Positions 22,672 to 35,790 are shown, counted from the first letter of the stretch. The stretch is DNA of 64,000 bases from Gonium pectorale (GCA_001584585.1 LSYV01000003.1:3859691-3923690), one strand, 5' to 3'. A program made the numbers and translations. Notes: generated from the letters alone by a model not told the origin.

Positions 22672-22706
22672 TATGTCCGTAGAGGCTGCCTTCCCCGTTT
22701 CTGGTT
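22672..22706 (+). repeat. 35-base interspersed repeat, copy 1
   Basis: Identical over 35 bases to 59716-59750, starting TATGTCCGTAGAGGCTGCCT. A shorter related copy lies inverted at about 1222-1246. Likely part of a dispersed element. Confidence 0.7.
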
Positions 22707-23988
22707 TTCTTTTAGGCTGGATCTCTCGGTTGCAGGCTTACAGCTTACAGCGGTCACGTGCTCTTCACCGCCATTCGGCAAGTTGCGTCCCAGCGAAAGA
22801 AAGGCATCCCTCGGCCATCCGCCGGTAGGCACCGTCCGCGTCATCCTCTCCCCTCTGGCAGTGAACAGCGCCAGATCCACCCGCACACGCAAAGAGAGCG
22901 ACACGTAAGGGATACAGAGTGTCCTTTATGTCCAGTAACATAGCTAGGTCGCGCCAATGAAAGACGTGTACTTATGAACGAGGATTCGTATCAGTACATG
23001 GTAGGTAAGGGCCGCGGCCGCACCCAATCATCAGCACGACCGGGACCACGGGGGCTGGCGGCATAAGACAGAACCGACGACGCAACGAAATACGGCAACC
23101 AAGCACGAAAGAAGAGCAACTCTTCGAACAGACCGTCACAACACCAGATACGCACAACACGCATACACATGAAACACATACAAAACACGCTTGGACGCGA
23201 CCTCGCTGATCGACATGCAGTCCGCACTTGCTCGTCGACGCCTCTCCTACAGGGCCGGCGCGCAACGCGCTCGCACGGCCAACGGCTCTTCCCTCTCGAA
23301 ACGGAGCGCAAATGGCGTACGACAGCAAGATCAGTGATAAAGCGGCAGTACGCACGTACATATAGCCTACATCACATCTGCCACGCACAACATGAAGACA
23401 CATTCGACGTATCCCTAGCACCAGGCGTGTGGAGGCACACCCTGCAGCATGTAGGCAGCGCGCAACAGACGCCACCCCTCCACCTCGGCGCACGGCTCAG
23501 TGGCCCAGATACCTCGAATTGTTAAGCGCAAACGGCGCGCAATGACACGTGTCTTTAACGAAATCAACACGCTCCCAAAATGCTTGGGAACGTGGGCAGC
23601 CTGAGGCGCGCCACAGGCCAAGCGCCGTCCCTCGCGGGTCCCACGATGCTGACCCCATGCGGCTCCCCAGCCCCTCGAGGGCTCGTCCGCACCTGCCCCA
23701 TTCATGTTCGTTTCCGTTGGAAACGCCCTTGCAACTTTCGCGCAAACCCGTCAGCCTGCGTGAAAGCCAGATTGTTTCCCTGCAAGGCCAGATCCAGGTT
23801 AAGTTCCGCTTACGGGCCGTACGCCCCTGCCGTCATGCTCGGGCGGAACATGGTGCTGCAGCCGCAACCCAGAGCGCAAGTCTCTCGACGTACATCCCTC
23901 CCCAACAAAACGCGCCGACGATGTCGGCCCACATTTCCACATAAAGCCAGGCCTTTCCGACCCGCACCCGCTTCCCCCAATCCCAGCA

Positions 23989-26208
23989 CTACTGGACAAC
24001 CCGCTCCTTCGCCTCTCGCGCTGCAGCTGGCGCAATCGGCGCGCCCGCCGCTGCCTTGGCCGCCGCGGGCTGCAGCTGCGGCTCTTGGGGTCTGTGGTTG
24101 ATGCACCAGACGGATGAGAGCGTCACCGCGCCGCCCAGCAGCTGCATGGGGCTCAGCGTCTCGCCCAGTGCCAGGTAGCCGGCCGCCGAGGCGAAGACGG
24201 GCGTCAGGAAGGTGAGGCTGCTGAGGGACGTGAGGGAGCCGTGGCTGGCGTTCCAGAAAAATACACCGTAGCTCAGCGCCCCGCCCATCAAGGACACGTA
24301 CGACATCGACAGCGCGTCCTCGAGCGTGAGGCGGGACAGCTGCGCCGCCAGGGCTGCCACTGGGCCGCCCCCGGCCGAGATCGCGGTGACGGCGGCCGCT
24401 GCCGAGTCGGCGGCCGCGGGGTCGGCCGCGGCGGTGGGGCCGCCGTGCGCTGCGGCCGCTGCGAGCAACACGCCGCCGATGATCATGTGCCAGCCGGTGG
24501 CCATGATGGGGTCGCAGTGGCGCGTCACGAAGCGGACCATCACCGTCCCGACCTGCGCCGAGCGAGGGGCGGGGCAGGGTGGTGTGCCCCCAGGATGGTG
24601 ACGGGTGCTCGAGGAAGTGTTTGCGCAGCGCAAGTGAACCAGCTGTCGACGAGGAGTGGGGCTGAAGAATTTAAATTTTGCACGCCGTACGAAAAGAGGT
24701 CCAGGCTGCGGGAATTGGTATGAGCTACCAAATGCCGTCTTTGTTCCCGCCCTCGCAATCTATCCCGCCAGCCAATCCACCCACCGCCATGCTCTGAGCC
24801 GCCAGCAGCATCCAGAACTCCCCGCTCTCGAAGAGCCCTGCCAGGCCGGCCCCGGTCTCAGCCCCAGCACCGCCCGCCTCGCCAGCGGCGGCCCCGGCGC
24901 CCAGCGCCGCCAGGCCCCAGGCGCCGCTCGCCAGCGCCTCCGCCGCCTCTGCCAGGTTGTCCCCGGGCACGTTGAGCAGCGCCAGGCCCGCGACGCCGAG
25001 CCCCAGGCCCGCCACACCCAGGCCACTAAGCCGCTCGCCGAAGAGGAGGGAGGCCAGCAGGGCAACGGAGAGGGGCTGCGAGTCGATAATGACGGAGCCC
25101 AGCCCGGCGCTGGTGCGTGAGAGGCCCTCCGCCAGGAAGCCCTGCGCGACGGGGCAAGGGGCGATTCGGGCAGCGGTTGGGCCACAGTGCCCTCTGACGG
25201 AGTGACGGCGGTAGTTTGGCGATGCGTACAATACCGGCACCCTGGTGGTCCCAGATCGCCGGCGGCTGCGGGCCATCAGATGCAGAGCGCGCCGCACCTG
25301 GAAGGCCGCCGCGTCCACAAGGGCGAAGGCGAGCACCCACGCCCATGCCTCCAGACTGGACGGCTGCTTGCGCCCCGACGCGGCCGCCCAGCCCACCAGC
25401 ACGGCGCCCGCAGGCAGCAACCGCAGCGCCCCCAGCAGAAGCGGCGTTGCGTGCGGCACCACGCTCTGCGGCCGGCCGTCGCGGAAGCGTGGGGAAGATC
25501 ATCAAGAACGGGATTGAACAGGCGTCATTCAACCGCTGGGAGATCACATGGGCCGGGCACGCGTCCTGAGGAACGGAACGTGCGTGCTCAGGTGACCCTG
25601 GGGATATGCCTAACACGGGAGCCGGTAACCCAGGCGCGATCACTGGCATCAAATCGACTATAGAGACACAACCATTGGATTCTGTGCGCTCCGGGACGCT
25701 CGTGGGGAGGGGCTGCGTCAGCATGACTAGTGGCGTGCCACACCCTTTGAAACCAGTGACCACAAGTTGGACCTACCTTCATCGCAACCATGCTCGTGCC
25801 CCAGAAGAAAAAAGGCGATATAAGGACTGCAGTTTTCATGGCCATGGCCGCGAGACCGGGGTCGTCTGAGGTCGAAATTGTCGGCATGCTGGTGGACGCC
25901 GTCGACGCGGCGTCATCCTCATCAGGCACATTCTCGAGCATACATGTGACGCTATCGAGGCCTGAAAGCGTGCATTGCATCTCCTGATGCGAAGGTTGCG
26001 CAGGTGGCGCGACGAGCGGTTGCCCCTGAAGAAGAAGGTCCGCGGCTTGCACAACGCTCGTCGTGACGTGTACCATGTCGTCAGGCGACGCATTCCGCCG
26101 TCCCGAATGCCGCCGAAGGGCCGGCGAGATGCGTTTGCAGCGACACGTTCGCGCAGTCGCAGCGCCAATCAAGCCCGCGTCGTGACGCAGGGCATGCAAA
26201 GCGGACAT
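23989..26208 (-). CDS. Plastid EamA/DMT-family transporter (WAT1-related)
   Basis: Four minus-strand exons, 25777-26208, 25298-25465, 24785-25141 and 23989-24552, join in phase to 506 residues. It belongs to the drug/metabolite transporter superfamily, with two EamA repeats and about ten membrane spans. It closely follows the plant chloroplast WAT1-related type (the At3g02690 group, from memory): SPFFFWGTSMVAMK, FALVDAAAFQ, GLSRTSAGLGSVIIDSQPLS, SGEFWMLLAAQSMAVGTVMV, DPIMATGWHMIIGG, SLTSLSSLTFLTPVFASAAG. Residues 1-50 are Arg/Ala/Ser-rich and fit a transit peptide (MSALHALRHDAGLIGAATAR). An Ala/Gly-rich insert splits the second repeat, and the C-terminus is a long soluble Ala/Glu/Lys tail. 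The substrate is unknown; inner-envelope export of a metabolite is inferred. Divergent from the RS-rich gene. Confidence 0.92.
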
Positions 26209-26736
26209 TGTTAAACTCGAAGGCCGAGAGCGGCGTGCAGCGAAAGCGCAGCGACTAAGGTTAGGGCTTCAGGCGGTGACGATAAGCACGTGAGGCTGTT
26301 AAGTGTTCGTTCTTACGTTTGTCTGTCAGTAATGCACAGTCACTTCTTTCCGATGAGGTTCCGATTTCCAACAGTCACGCCTGATACGGCGACCTGGATC
26401 CCTGTCCCTGGAGAAGCAGCGGAAGCTGTGGCGGTGCTGTGTAGGCGCCTGTAGATGACCAGCACCTTGCCTTGTTCAGAAATAAATAGGTCCCAGCACA
26501 CCTGAGACAGCTGCGGGTCGGTACGTAGCTCCTTGACCCTTACAAGAGGTTTCTTGCTCTGCAAGCAGCGCCCCTGGTGTCCCAGGCTTTGGGTGCGATG
26601 CGAGCAAAGGGCAGCGCGGACGAGCGGACGGCTCCCAGTCGTGACGCCCCACAGGGAGCCTCTCAAACGTGATACTCTGTGCTGCGACGCGAAGGCATCC
26701 GCAGCGGCATCCTGACGCGTGCGCGCAGGAACTGCA
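26209..26736. promoter_or_regulatory. Divergent promoter, DMT transporter / RS-rich gene
   Basis: 528 bases between the two predicted starts. No recognised motif. GCGCAG just before the ATG at 26737 could be a splice acceptor, in which case part of this region is an intron or an upstream exon of the plus-strand gene. Confidence 0.4.
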
Positions 26737-29700
26737 ATGGACCAGCAGCGTCAGGAGCCAGAGCACTCGGTATCGGGCATCAACGTCCGCCCGCAGGGCT
26801 CACACCCGCTGCTGGAGTCGCCGAGCCGCAGATTTACTCAACATGACTGGCGTGCTCAGCTCTCGGCCGCACAGGCCGCGCGCATGGACAGGGAGCAACG
26901 GCTGGCACAGCGCGGCGTGCTGCTGCCCACGCAGCCCCAGCAGCAGCCAGAGCACCAGCAGCCGTCTCACGAGCCTCAGGGCACGTGCTACCCTGCATGC
27001 AGCCCACTCTATCGTACGGTGCAGACCTCAAACCCTGTACGGATGCCAGGGCCAAACCTCCAGCCGCCGCAAATGCCATTCCCTGCCGGTCATCCGCTGA
27101 CCCTGACAGGGGTCATAGCGGTCCCGATGCTTGCAGACACAGGCGGGATCGGCGGCCCGGCCAGCATGCCTTACCACCATGGAACTCCCGGCCGTAGCAC
27201 TCCGCCGCCGTCGCTCTCACCTCCACCGCAGCTGTGGCAGCCAGGGAGGTTGCCGACCCACTTGCCGGCCGCCCAGATGGCACCGGTGTTGCAGGCTACA
27301 AGCGCGGCACCTGGCTGGGGCCAGCCGCTGGCAGCGGGGACAGACCCACAGGCGCTGGAGCCGGCACACCCGCTCAGTGCGGCATGGCCCGGCGCTCTTT
27401 CTGGCGCGATGTCTGGCGCATGGCCCATGTCCTTCCAGCCGGGCGGAGGGCACCCTGCACCGCAGCTGGATGGCAGCGCGGCAGCTCCCCATCCGCCACA
27501 GCTCCAGCGGCCTGCAGGGGGGCCCATGCCCCTCATATCGCCACTGCACCTAGTGCACCGGCACCGCGATGCGGCCGCAGGGCGGGCCACCAGCCCAGGG
27601 CGGGGGCCAGGTGCGGTGCTCCGGGGCTAGGCCAGTTCTGGGCGTGAGCACTGCATGGCTGTCCATTGTGGTCGTGTTGGGTGCATGTGGCTGGCTGCCC
27701 TGGCCTCATTTGTCTGGAGCCGCTAAGTTAACTAAGTGTGCAGTTCTGCATTCCAACCTCATACAATGAGCTGACTGTTGTCATGCCTAACCCAAGGCCT
27801 TCTACAACCCTCCTACACCTCGCCTCACACATTACCCAACTCGACTGTACTGAACCTCAACATTACTGTGCATCGATTGTATCTCTTCGACTGCCCCAGG
27901 CATTCACTTCCACAGCGGTAGCCCACACTCGCCCTACGGGGACGATGGCAAACAGCTGCTGCGGACCACGGGCGGCAGGCGGCAGTCCTCGCCAAGCCGC
28001 GGCCCCTGCCCTACACCATCTCAATCAGCGCATTGCCCGGCCTCCAGCGCGTTGCACCGCACCGAACGGACCGTCGATGATGCGCGTGGCAGCAGCGACG
28101 GAGGGCGGCGTGCCCTGCACTGGAGGAGTGATAGCAGCAGGTCCGACGAGGCCGACAGTGGCAGCGACGACAGCATCGGCAATGGCACTAGTGATGGCCA
28201 AGCTGCCAGCCGGGGCGGTACAGCCCGCTCCCCACACTCCGTGCGAAGCGGCCCGTCGCCTGCTGAGGCACCTCCCAGCTGCGCGTCGCCGTGCAGCGGT
28301 CTCGGACCGCCAGCCTGGCGGCGCCATCCCCGCCGCCGGCGCTCCTACACGGTGGTGTACGTCCACGATGCTAACGCCGGCAACGCAGCCGCCACCGTCG
28401 CGGCCGCTGCCGCCACGACTGCCGCCGCTGGCGCTGTCGTCGCCGCTGCAGGTGCCATGGTGGTGGGACACGCCAAAACGGATGGCGCCACGGCACCTGC
28501 GCCAACTGCGCAGTGCGCGTCGGCTAGTCCGACGGCTGCAGGAACAGCGGCGGTCACCAGCCCCGTTGTAGCGGTCGATGCTGGTGGCCCGCTTAGCGAA
28601 GGGAGTGCGGCGGTGCCTGATGGGCAAGCTCGGCTCCGGCAGGGGGCAGGGATGTCACAATGGTGCTCTCTTGCCGAGCCATGCGGGGTACCCAGCGGCA
28701 ATGAAGGCACCCCTGGGCTGAGCCTACCTGCTGAGCAGGCTCCAAGCTCAGGAGGGCGCAACGAGGTGTCAGGGCGTCCATTGGGCGGACCTGACCATGC
28801 CGCGCTGCGCTTGACGCCCTCACCCGCAGCCGATGCAGCCTCCCGCGGCGGCGAGCTGCAACCGCCGATCCGCTCCTCGGTGGGTATCCCACCTTCGGGG
28901 AGACAATCCCAGAGTAATACGGAGGAGCTGGATGGCATGCATGACAGCAAGCCAGGGCATTGGCCCCCTCAAAAGGACAGCAGGAGCAGTAGGGGATCGA
29001 CACCGCCTACGAGAGCGCCCGCTGTGCGGCGCTCCTCACTCGCCGGGGCTCAGCTGGGCGACGAAGGCGCCTCTAGCGGGCCCCTCGCTGCTGCAGCCCG
29101 TGCTGCCTGGGCGAACCCGCTTGCAGCCGGTGCGCCATCCACCGGCCCGTCTGCTCCATCGCAGTCGGGCGGCAAAGCGGAGGGACGGTGCCGGAGTGCG
29201 GTATCTTCAGACACGGAACAAAGCCGTTCGAGGCTGCTGCGGCAGCTATCGTCCTCTGCGTTACAGCAGGCGCTGCTGCCTGGGCTGCCCCTGTCCCCTT
29301 CAGGAGCGCAAGCCGCAGGCGCTCTGTCAGCCGAGCGCTCACCGATTCCGCGCCGCAGCTCGGGCGCGACGGCGGGCCCGCTGCCGCCTCGTTCGCCTTC
29401 CCCACGCCCCTCACCCTCCAGCAGGGTAGCTGCGCGACCTGTGCATGCAACTCACGCCCCAAGGAGGAGTCCAGATAAACCTGTCAGCCCTGGCGGCTCC
29501 AATCTATGGGGGCCTGTCGAGCAGGGCCGTGACGAGCGCCGGCAACCAGGACGGCACAGCGACTTGCCTCGGTTGGGGCGCCACAGCAGGCGCGTCCATC
29601 ACAGCCGTAGCGGATCTAGCCGCAGCAGCAGTCCAACCCGCAGCCAGAGACCCAGCCGCAGCTGCAGCCCAAGCTGCAGCCGCAGCAGTCGCAGTCCCAG

Positions 29701-32700
29701 CCACAGCCACAGCAGGAACACCAGCAGCGGCGCGAGCCCAAGCCGTAGCAGCTGCAGCTACAGCAGCACCGGTAACAGGGCCCGGTGCCGCAGGCAGCGT
29801 GCTCGCCGGTCTCGAGCGGTAGACAGCAGCAGTAGCCGGTCTGCTCCCAGGTCACGCCTCACGTCAACCGCTCCGCGGGAACCCTGCCCAGCAGCCGGCG
29901 CGAAGGCCGGGCCTGTTAGGCACGCTCAGCGCCAGCGGGGGCCGCCTGCAACGCTCGGTGCCGAAGCTGGTACAGGCCGGGGCAATCGGCCGGTGGACAG
30001 CAGTGCGGCCAGTGCACCCTTCGATGCGGTTGTGCATCAGCCCAGCCCGGTAGGTGCAATGCCGGACACATGCCGGGAAAGGAGGTTGGCCCAGGCGCAG
30101 CCGCGCCCGGGCCCACCCGCGCCACCAATATCGCCCAAGCGGATGCAGCCGCCGCGCACGGCAGCGGGGCCGCAGCCCCGGGCCGAGCACTCGCCGCAAC
30201 CCCCGCCGCAGAACCTTACTGCTGCGGGGTCTTCTCATACTCAGGGCCCAGCAGCCACAGTGCCCTCACCATCGACGGCCCCCGCCGCTGCGGTGCATGT
30301 TATCAATGCCGCCAACAAGCTCAGCCCTCCGGCCACCAGACCCAGCCGCCCCGCGTCACCGGTCGTACGGGCAATGTATCGTGGTTCCGTGCAAGCGGCC
30401 GGCTTCCAACCCCTGCAGAGCAGCCTGCTGGCAAGCAGCGACGAGGAGGCCCCCCCAGTAAGCGCCCTTCCAAGGCGGGGCGACGTCAATCTCGGGCACA
30501 CGGCAGGGGCCGGCGCACGCCGCCAGGGCGGCCTCCCGCAATGCACTGCCGCCGGCCGCGGCGGCAGGGGCGGAGGCGCCGACGCTGACACAAGCTCGGC
30601 CAGCTCTGACGACAGCGACCCATGGTACTGGCTGCTCAAGGCCAACCACGTGGACCGCATTGTGGGGGCGCGCCCCGGCGGGCCGCTCTCGTCATCGGCG
30701 CCCTCCATCGCCAGGGCCGTGACGGCGCGCTGGCTGGACCGCGAGCAGCAGCGGCACCGGACGCGACGTGGCAGCGCTAGCCGGCTGCACAACGACGGGG
30801 ATGGTGGCGGTGGGGGCGGTGCGAGGAGGCCCGTGACGCCACAACCCGCGTACGATGTGAGCGCCAGCGGGCCGGCGTGGGTGGCCCCGCGGAGATTCTG
30901 GCGGCCAGAGCCGTCCCCCCCTCCACCGCAGCAAGGAGGAACCGCCGCACCGGCCGTTGGCGCGGCAGCGCGAGGTGCCAGGGCGGACCAGGCGGCCGCG
31001 CCTGTCAGCGACACGAAGCAGGGTCCGGTCGACGGCTCTGGTGCACGGCATGCGCAACGCCATGGGCGCCAGCCCACCGTCAGGCGCCGTCGCAACCGCC
31101 AGGGCCACTGGCGTAGCTGCAGTCGGAGCCGCAGCCGCAGTCGCAGCATCCACAGCTGCGTTACGAGCAGCTCGCCAGCAGCGCGGCGCCAGAGGAGCCG
31201 TGAGACTCGGTCCCACAGAGGAGCCCGCGTCGAGCGCGATCGCAGCGGTAGCAGCGGCAGTAGCGGCGAGCGGAGGCACCAACGTCCTAACAGCGCACGT
31301 GAGGCAGATGGGGAGGGATGGGTTACGGAACGGATTTGGTCGAGTTCAACGAAAGAGGAAGTACTTGAGCAGATTTTCCCCCACGCCTCAAGAGTATCGG
31401 CCCGCCACTGTTCTTTGCGCCTCCCCTCCACAGGGCCCACGCGACGGCACAACAGGGCGCCTGTCCCAACGGCAGTACGCCGATCACCCGGTCGCGGCGG
31501 CACTGCCAGCGCAGCGCACCCGCGCGTAGCGATGGCCTCAGCCTCATGTACATTGGATGAGCAGGATCAGGGGCCTGGCACGGTCGAGGGGCCTGGCGAG
31601 GTCGGCTGCGCAGAGGGCGGGGGGCACGCAGAACAGCGCAGCACCACTCCCGAGGCCGGCTCGCGCGGCCGCCGCCAAACGGTCTTCACGGCAGTTGAGC
31701 GCCAAGCCGCCTCTCCTTTAAGGAGACGCGGCAGCCTCGCTGGGCATGACTCGGCGCCGGTCGCTTCAGTACCCTCGCCGGCAGCGGCAGCGGCGCAGGC
31801 GACGCATGGGTGGGCACACTGCGGCGGCCGCGGTGTAGGAGAGCGCCAACCGGGCCGCCCGCCCACAGCCTCTCCTACAGCAGTCCGGCACAGCCCGAGA
31901 CGCGGTGACTCTGACGGTGCGATGGTCGGCACAGTCGATTGCGCAGCTCCTTCTGGGAGCCCAGCAGCTCGTCGTCCGCCCTTTCCTCCGCCTCCTGGGG
32001 ACGGCGCCATCCACTACCAGAATGTGCTGCAGTCTGACGTGTCGAACGGTGTGGCAGGGAGCCAGGCCGCCGCCGCCATCGCCTTCGGGGGCGCAGGCAA
32101 CGCAATCACTTGCGGAGGGCAGCAGGGCTCCGCTCCCGCAAGGCAGGCGGTGGCGCCAGTGGACGAAGCGGCGGCCAGCACGGGGTCCGATGAAGTGTCA
32201 GGGGCGATACTCAGGCCCACGCCCACGGCCCAACCCGTCTCCCGTCAAGCACCCGGCGTCGCAGCAGCTTCCTTGACGGCCGTGGCGCACCCAACGGCCA
32301 ACCGCTCCACCCAGCCCTCCGCCTCTGGTACAGCTGTGCACGGCCACGGCACCGCGTCATTTGCTGAACACAGCAACGAAGGGTTGCAAGGAGCAGAGAG
32401 CCTTCCTAGCAGCAGCACTGCGCACGCGCCCACGCGCTCGTCTTCCGCTCCCATGCCCACGCCTGCGACGCAGCTGCCACAGGCCGCCCTCCATCGTCAC
32501 CAGCCCAGCGGCACAGACAAGGAGCAGCCCCCGGGGCCGCGCGCCTCACGTCAGGTGCCAGGCATCCCGGCAGGAGGAGCTGCGGCTGCGGGCCCCGCCT
32601 CGAGGTCGCCGCACGCGTTGGGGCCGGGAGAAGCCCCTGGCGTGGACGGCGCTGCCGCCGCCGTCCCCGCTGGGCTTCGCCAACTTGTGGATTGGGCGTC

Positions 32701-34951
32701 GGCGGCGGTCCCTGCAAGGGAGGGAATGATGGCCCCGATTCAGGTGCGCTCGCGAAGCCGCCCGCCGGCTACGGGGTCGGGTTGGCTCAAGGCGTGTGAT
32801 GCAGTGTTTTGCGTATGCGCCACTGACTGAATACTGCAACATCGAGCCTCACTGGCCCTTTACCGCCCCCTGCCATGCCCTGCAGATCATTATCACGGGC
32901 CCGACCACCTTCATGACAGGGCCGCAGGGCAGTGCCCAGCCGCAGCCGGAGCCCCTGGCGCCGGCGCCGGCTGCGCAACCGCCTGCGCAGGCACGGGGCA
33001 CGCAGCGCCACAGCCCACAGGACCTGCTTCCGACGCAACGCGTTGCGGACCAGCGACTGCATCCAGAGCCAGTCCGGCCCCCTCCGCTGGACTTCAGCCG
33101 GCTGCTGCAACGGGAAGGCGGCGGCGCGGCGCAATACCAACCGACCCCGGCGGCTGGTTTCAACATGGCTTCGTCTGCGGCGGACAGCGGGACGACATCC
33201 ACTGAGCTGGAACTCCGGGATCGGATTCGCGCGGGGCTTTGGACAGCCGCGAATGGCTCCAGCAGCGGCAGCGGAAACACCCTCACGACGAGCGCCAACG
33301 GCGGCGGCGGCGGCACAGGTGTCCACGCGCCCGAGCTCTGCCACCAACATCCGCAACACCAGCAGCTGCAGCAGCAGCAGCTGGGTGTTGGCGCCAATCG
33401 GCAGGGGCCAGATGGGGCTCAGGCTTGGGCTGGCCAGCAAGGGCGACAAGGTGCCCGGGCGTGGGGGACTCAAACCGGCCCCGCGCGCCTTGTGGACATG
33501 GCCTCATTGACTGCGCCCTTGGACGGCATCGGTGCGCTCCCTCATAGCCGCACCGACGCATCCGGCACGTCCACGACACGCAATGGCCACAGAACAAGTG
33601 GCAGCGACCACCACGGAAGCGGCGGTGGAAGTGGCGGAGGGGCCGGCAGCGGCGGCGGCTCGTCGACATCGACGGAGGCAGCTCCGCCACCTCACCGCGG
33701 GGCCCGCCAGCAGCTGCTGGGGCAGGGGCCGGCGCCCACGGTGCAGCAGCTCCAGCAACATGAGCCCCGTGCCGACCGCGTCCGGGGCCAAGGCGGTGCT
33801 GCGGATGCTGGTGCCCCAGCGGGCTGGGCCCCAACGGGGCAGGGTGCTGCGGTGGCATGGCTTCCGATGGGCGCTGGTGGCGGCGGGCTGGAGGTGACCG
33901 TGCGGCTAGGACCGCTCTCGTCGCCCACCGCTTTGCCTTCCGCATCACGGGACGGCGCGATGGAGGGGGCCCAGCTGTGGTACAGCGCGCAGCAGTCGGA
34001 CGGCTGGCACGGGCGACCGGCGGTACGGGCGGGCGACGACGAGGCGGAAGCATTGCACGCGGTGAGCTGGGTGGAGCGGGTTCCTGGTCGGGACAGCTTG
34101 GGCCTTGCCGCTGTCGGAGCGCGCTGCAAAGGGAGTCGGCACGTTGGCTGTCAACTGGGACAATGCACTACAGCCTTCCGCAGAAAGTCCGGGTAGGTTT
34201 TGGGAAAGTGCCAGGCCTGTAACCCCGTGAGTGGCATGGTAGCTGAAACCAAGCTGGGCACCTCCGGGCTGACCCAGAATGGCATGATGCCTGGAGCTCA
34301 CAAGCCCGCTGCTGCTCTGCCACACAACTAGGCCAGCTATGCCCGATTCCATGAGCACACACCCGTGGGTGGGTGCGCCCCGTGGCTACCCTTCACCCTT
34401 CATGTTACCAGCGACGTTCCCGGCTGCTATTCGCACAGGGGCCAAGGCCGGGCGGCAAGGAGCCGCTCGCAGTCCTGCCCCCTAGGGACAAGGGCATCGG
34501 TGTCGCCGGGGACACCGCCTACCGGGAAGGACTTCTCCACACGGCCCGGCGCCCAACAGAGCACCGGCATCCTCAGCCACAGCTGCCAACGCCATCGCCG
34601 CCGGAGTGGCCCGGTTTCAGCCAGCTGCCAGCGCCAGACTTGTTGCCAAACGCACCTCCTGCGGTCAGGACCCGGTTAGAAGGACCGGTGCAGGGGCCAT
34701 CGGTCGGGAGGGCGCCGGGCGGTCACGGCGAGCTGGCCTCGGCTATGAGGCCTATGATGGAGCGGACTGCGTGGACCCCGGAGTCGTATGTGTCGGCACC
34801 GGCGGCGTCGCGGCCCGGTGAGGCTGCTTACGAGAGGCCGGCGGCGGCCGGGTCCGCCGGCGGGCGAGGTGGCGGAGGCGTACGTGTAGACTTGAGTAAC
34901 GGCCGCTTTCTGCAGTCCCTGAGGCAAACTGGACCGCAGTGGGGCAGATAG
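26737..34951 (+). CDS. Very long low-complexity RS-rich protein
   Basis: Four exons, 26737-27610, 27900-32743, 32886-34061 and 34439-34951, join in phase to about 2,468 residues. Not recognised as a named family. The N-terminus (MDQQRQEPEHSVSGINVRPQ) leads to Q/P/H-rich sequence. Two Arg-Ser-rich blocks at about residues 860-950 and 1345-1460 (SRSSSPTRSQRPSRSCSPSC; RSCSRSRSRSRS) resemble the RS domains of splicing and other nuclear-speckle proteins. Between them is a more complex patch, DSDPWYWLLKANHVDRIVGA, at about residue 1195. The rest is Ala, Pro, Ser, Gly and Gln-rich and predicted disordered, ending in SNGRFLQSLRQTGPQWGR. Exon 2 is unusually long (4.8 kb) for this gene-splitting genome. 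A nuclear RNA-processing scaffold is only a guess. The exon 3-4 junction and the start are uncertain. Long antisense frames are GC artefacts. Confidence 0.6.
29620..29780 (+). repeat. Degenerate CAGCC-type tandem repeat encoding RS dipeptides
   Basis: Irregular tandem CAGCCG/CAGTCC units. In the gene frame they read as Ser-Arg/Ser-Pro; in the other plus frames as polyQ/P or polyA. Simple-sequence expansion is the likely origin of this RS block. Confidence 0.6.
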
Positions 34952-35350
34952 AAGGGCTCTTGCCTGAGTGGTTTCTGTTTATCGGTGCGCTTCAGGTCGC
35001 TGTGAATGGCATTCCAGTGGCCGCCAGCACACGCAAGGCGGTTGGGTGTGCAGGTGTTAGGAGTCCGCCTTGGATCGCGGGGGAGAGTCACGCTGCTCCG
35101 GGCACCAAGTACAGCACCAGCAGCCTGTCCGGTACGGTTCGTGCGCGCGTCTGCCTGATGCCATCCAGCGCCCGCTGGCGCACGGCGCCGGCTTAATGGT
35201 GCATTGTGTCACTACACAAATTACAGGGCATTGCAGGAGAAGGTCACGTTGGAAGGTGTGGTCGCGCACGCTACTCCACAGCGGGTGCGGGTTCAGTGTG
35301 CGCCGATGGCCGTGCGCATGAGCCATCTACGGCCTCTGCAAAGGGATGGC

Positions 35351-35355
35351 TGTAA
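35351..35355 (+). promoter_or_regulatory. Candidate poly(A) signal of RS-rich gene
   Basis: TGTAA about 400 bases past the stop at 34951, the first such motif seen downstream. Confidence 0.35.
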
Positions 35356-35614
35356 AATGCGGGGTTGCTGGTCGGGATTCGCTGCATCAAACAAGAGTTG
35401 GAGGAAGCTGGGTGCAGGCCTCGGCTACGTGGCCGGTTGTCTCGGCGGTCTGCGGCAGTGGTGGCCATACGGTAGTGCATGCATGGTGTGACTAATCCCT
35501 GCTGGGATGGCCGGGACGGACGGCTGCGTGGGATCAGTATTGGAAGGGCTTTGGACGGGCAGAAAAGAAGCCCCAACTGGTGGAAAACAATGAAGGCCTC
35601 GTCCGTGCGTGTGT

Positions 35615-35656
35615 GGGGGGGGGGGGGCGGGGGAGGGATACCGTGGAGGGGGGGGG
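35615..35656 (+). repeat. Poly-G microsatellite cluster
   Basis: G runs at 35615-35627 and 35647-35656 with further G-rich sequence between. Prone to slippage and possibly G-quadruplex forming. Confidence 0.8.
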
Positions 35657-35790
35657 GAAAGTCAGGCACGCGCCCGTGCGCCGGTAAGGGGTGTCCTTGC
35701 ACCACAAACGGTTAGGTACCCCTGTACAGCGCACCGGCACGCACGTTCCGCATTCCCCTGCCAACTCCGCATACGGAGCTGCACACACGT

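Larger units (their letters stand above)
21310..23988. other. Convergent intergenic region, no gene seen
   Basis: Lies between the 3' ends of TIC40 and the DMT transporter and should contain both 3' UTRs. No frame looks like a protein. A 35-base block at 22672-22706 recurs exactly at 59716-59750, and a CA-rich stretch lies near 23150-23180. Confidence 0.5.

Noticed and set aside
30241..31503. 420-codon minus-strand frame opposite the RS-rich gene
   Set aside because: Arg/Leu/Pro-rich antisense of repetitive coding sequence; no motif.
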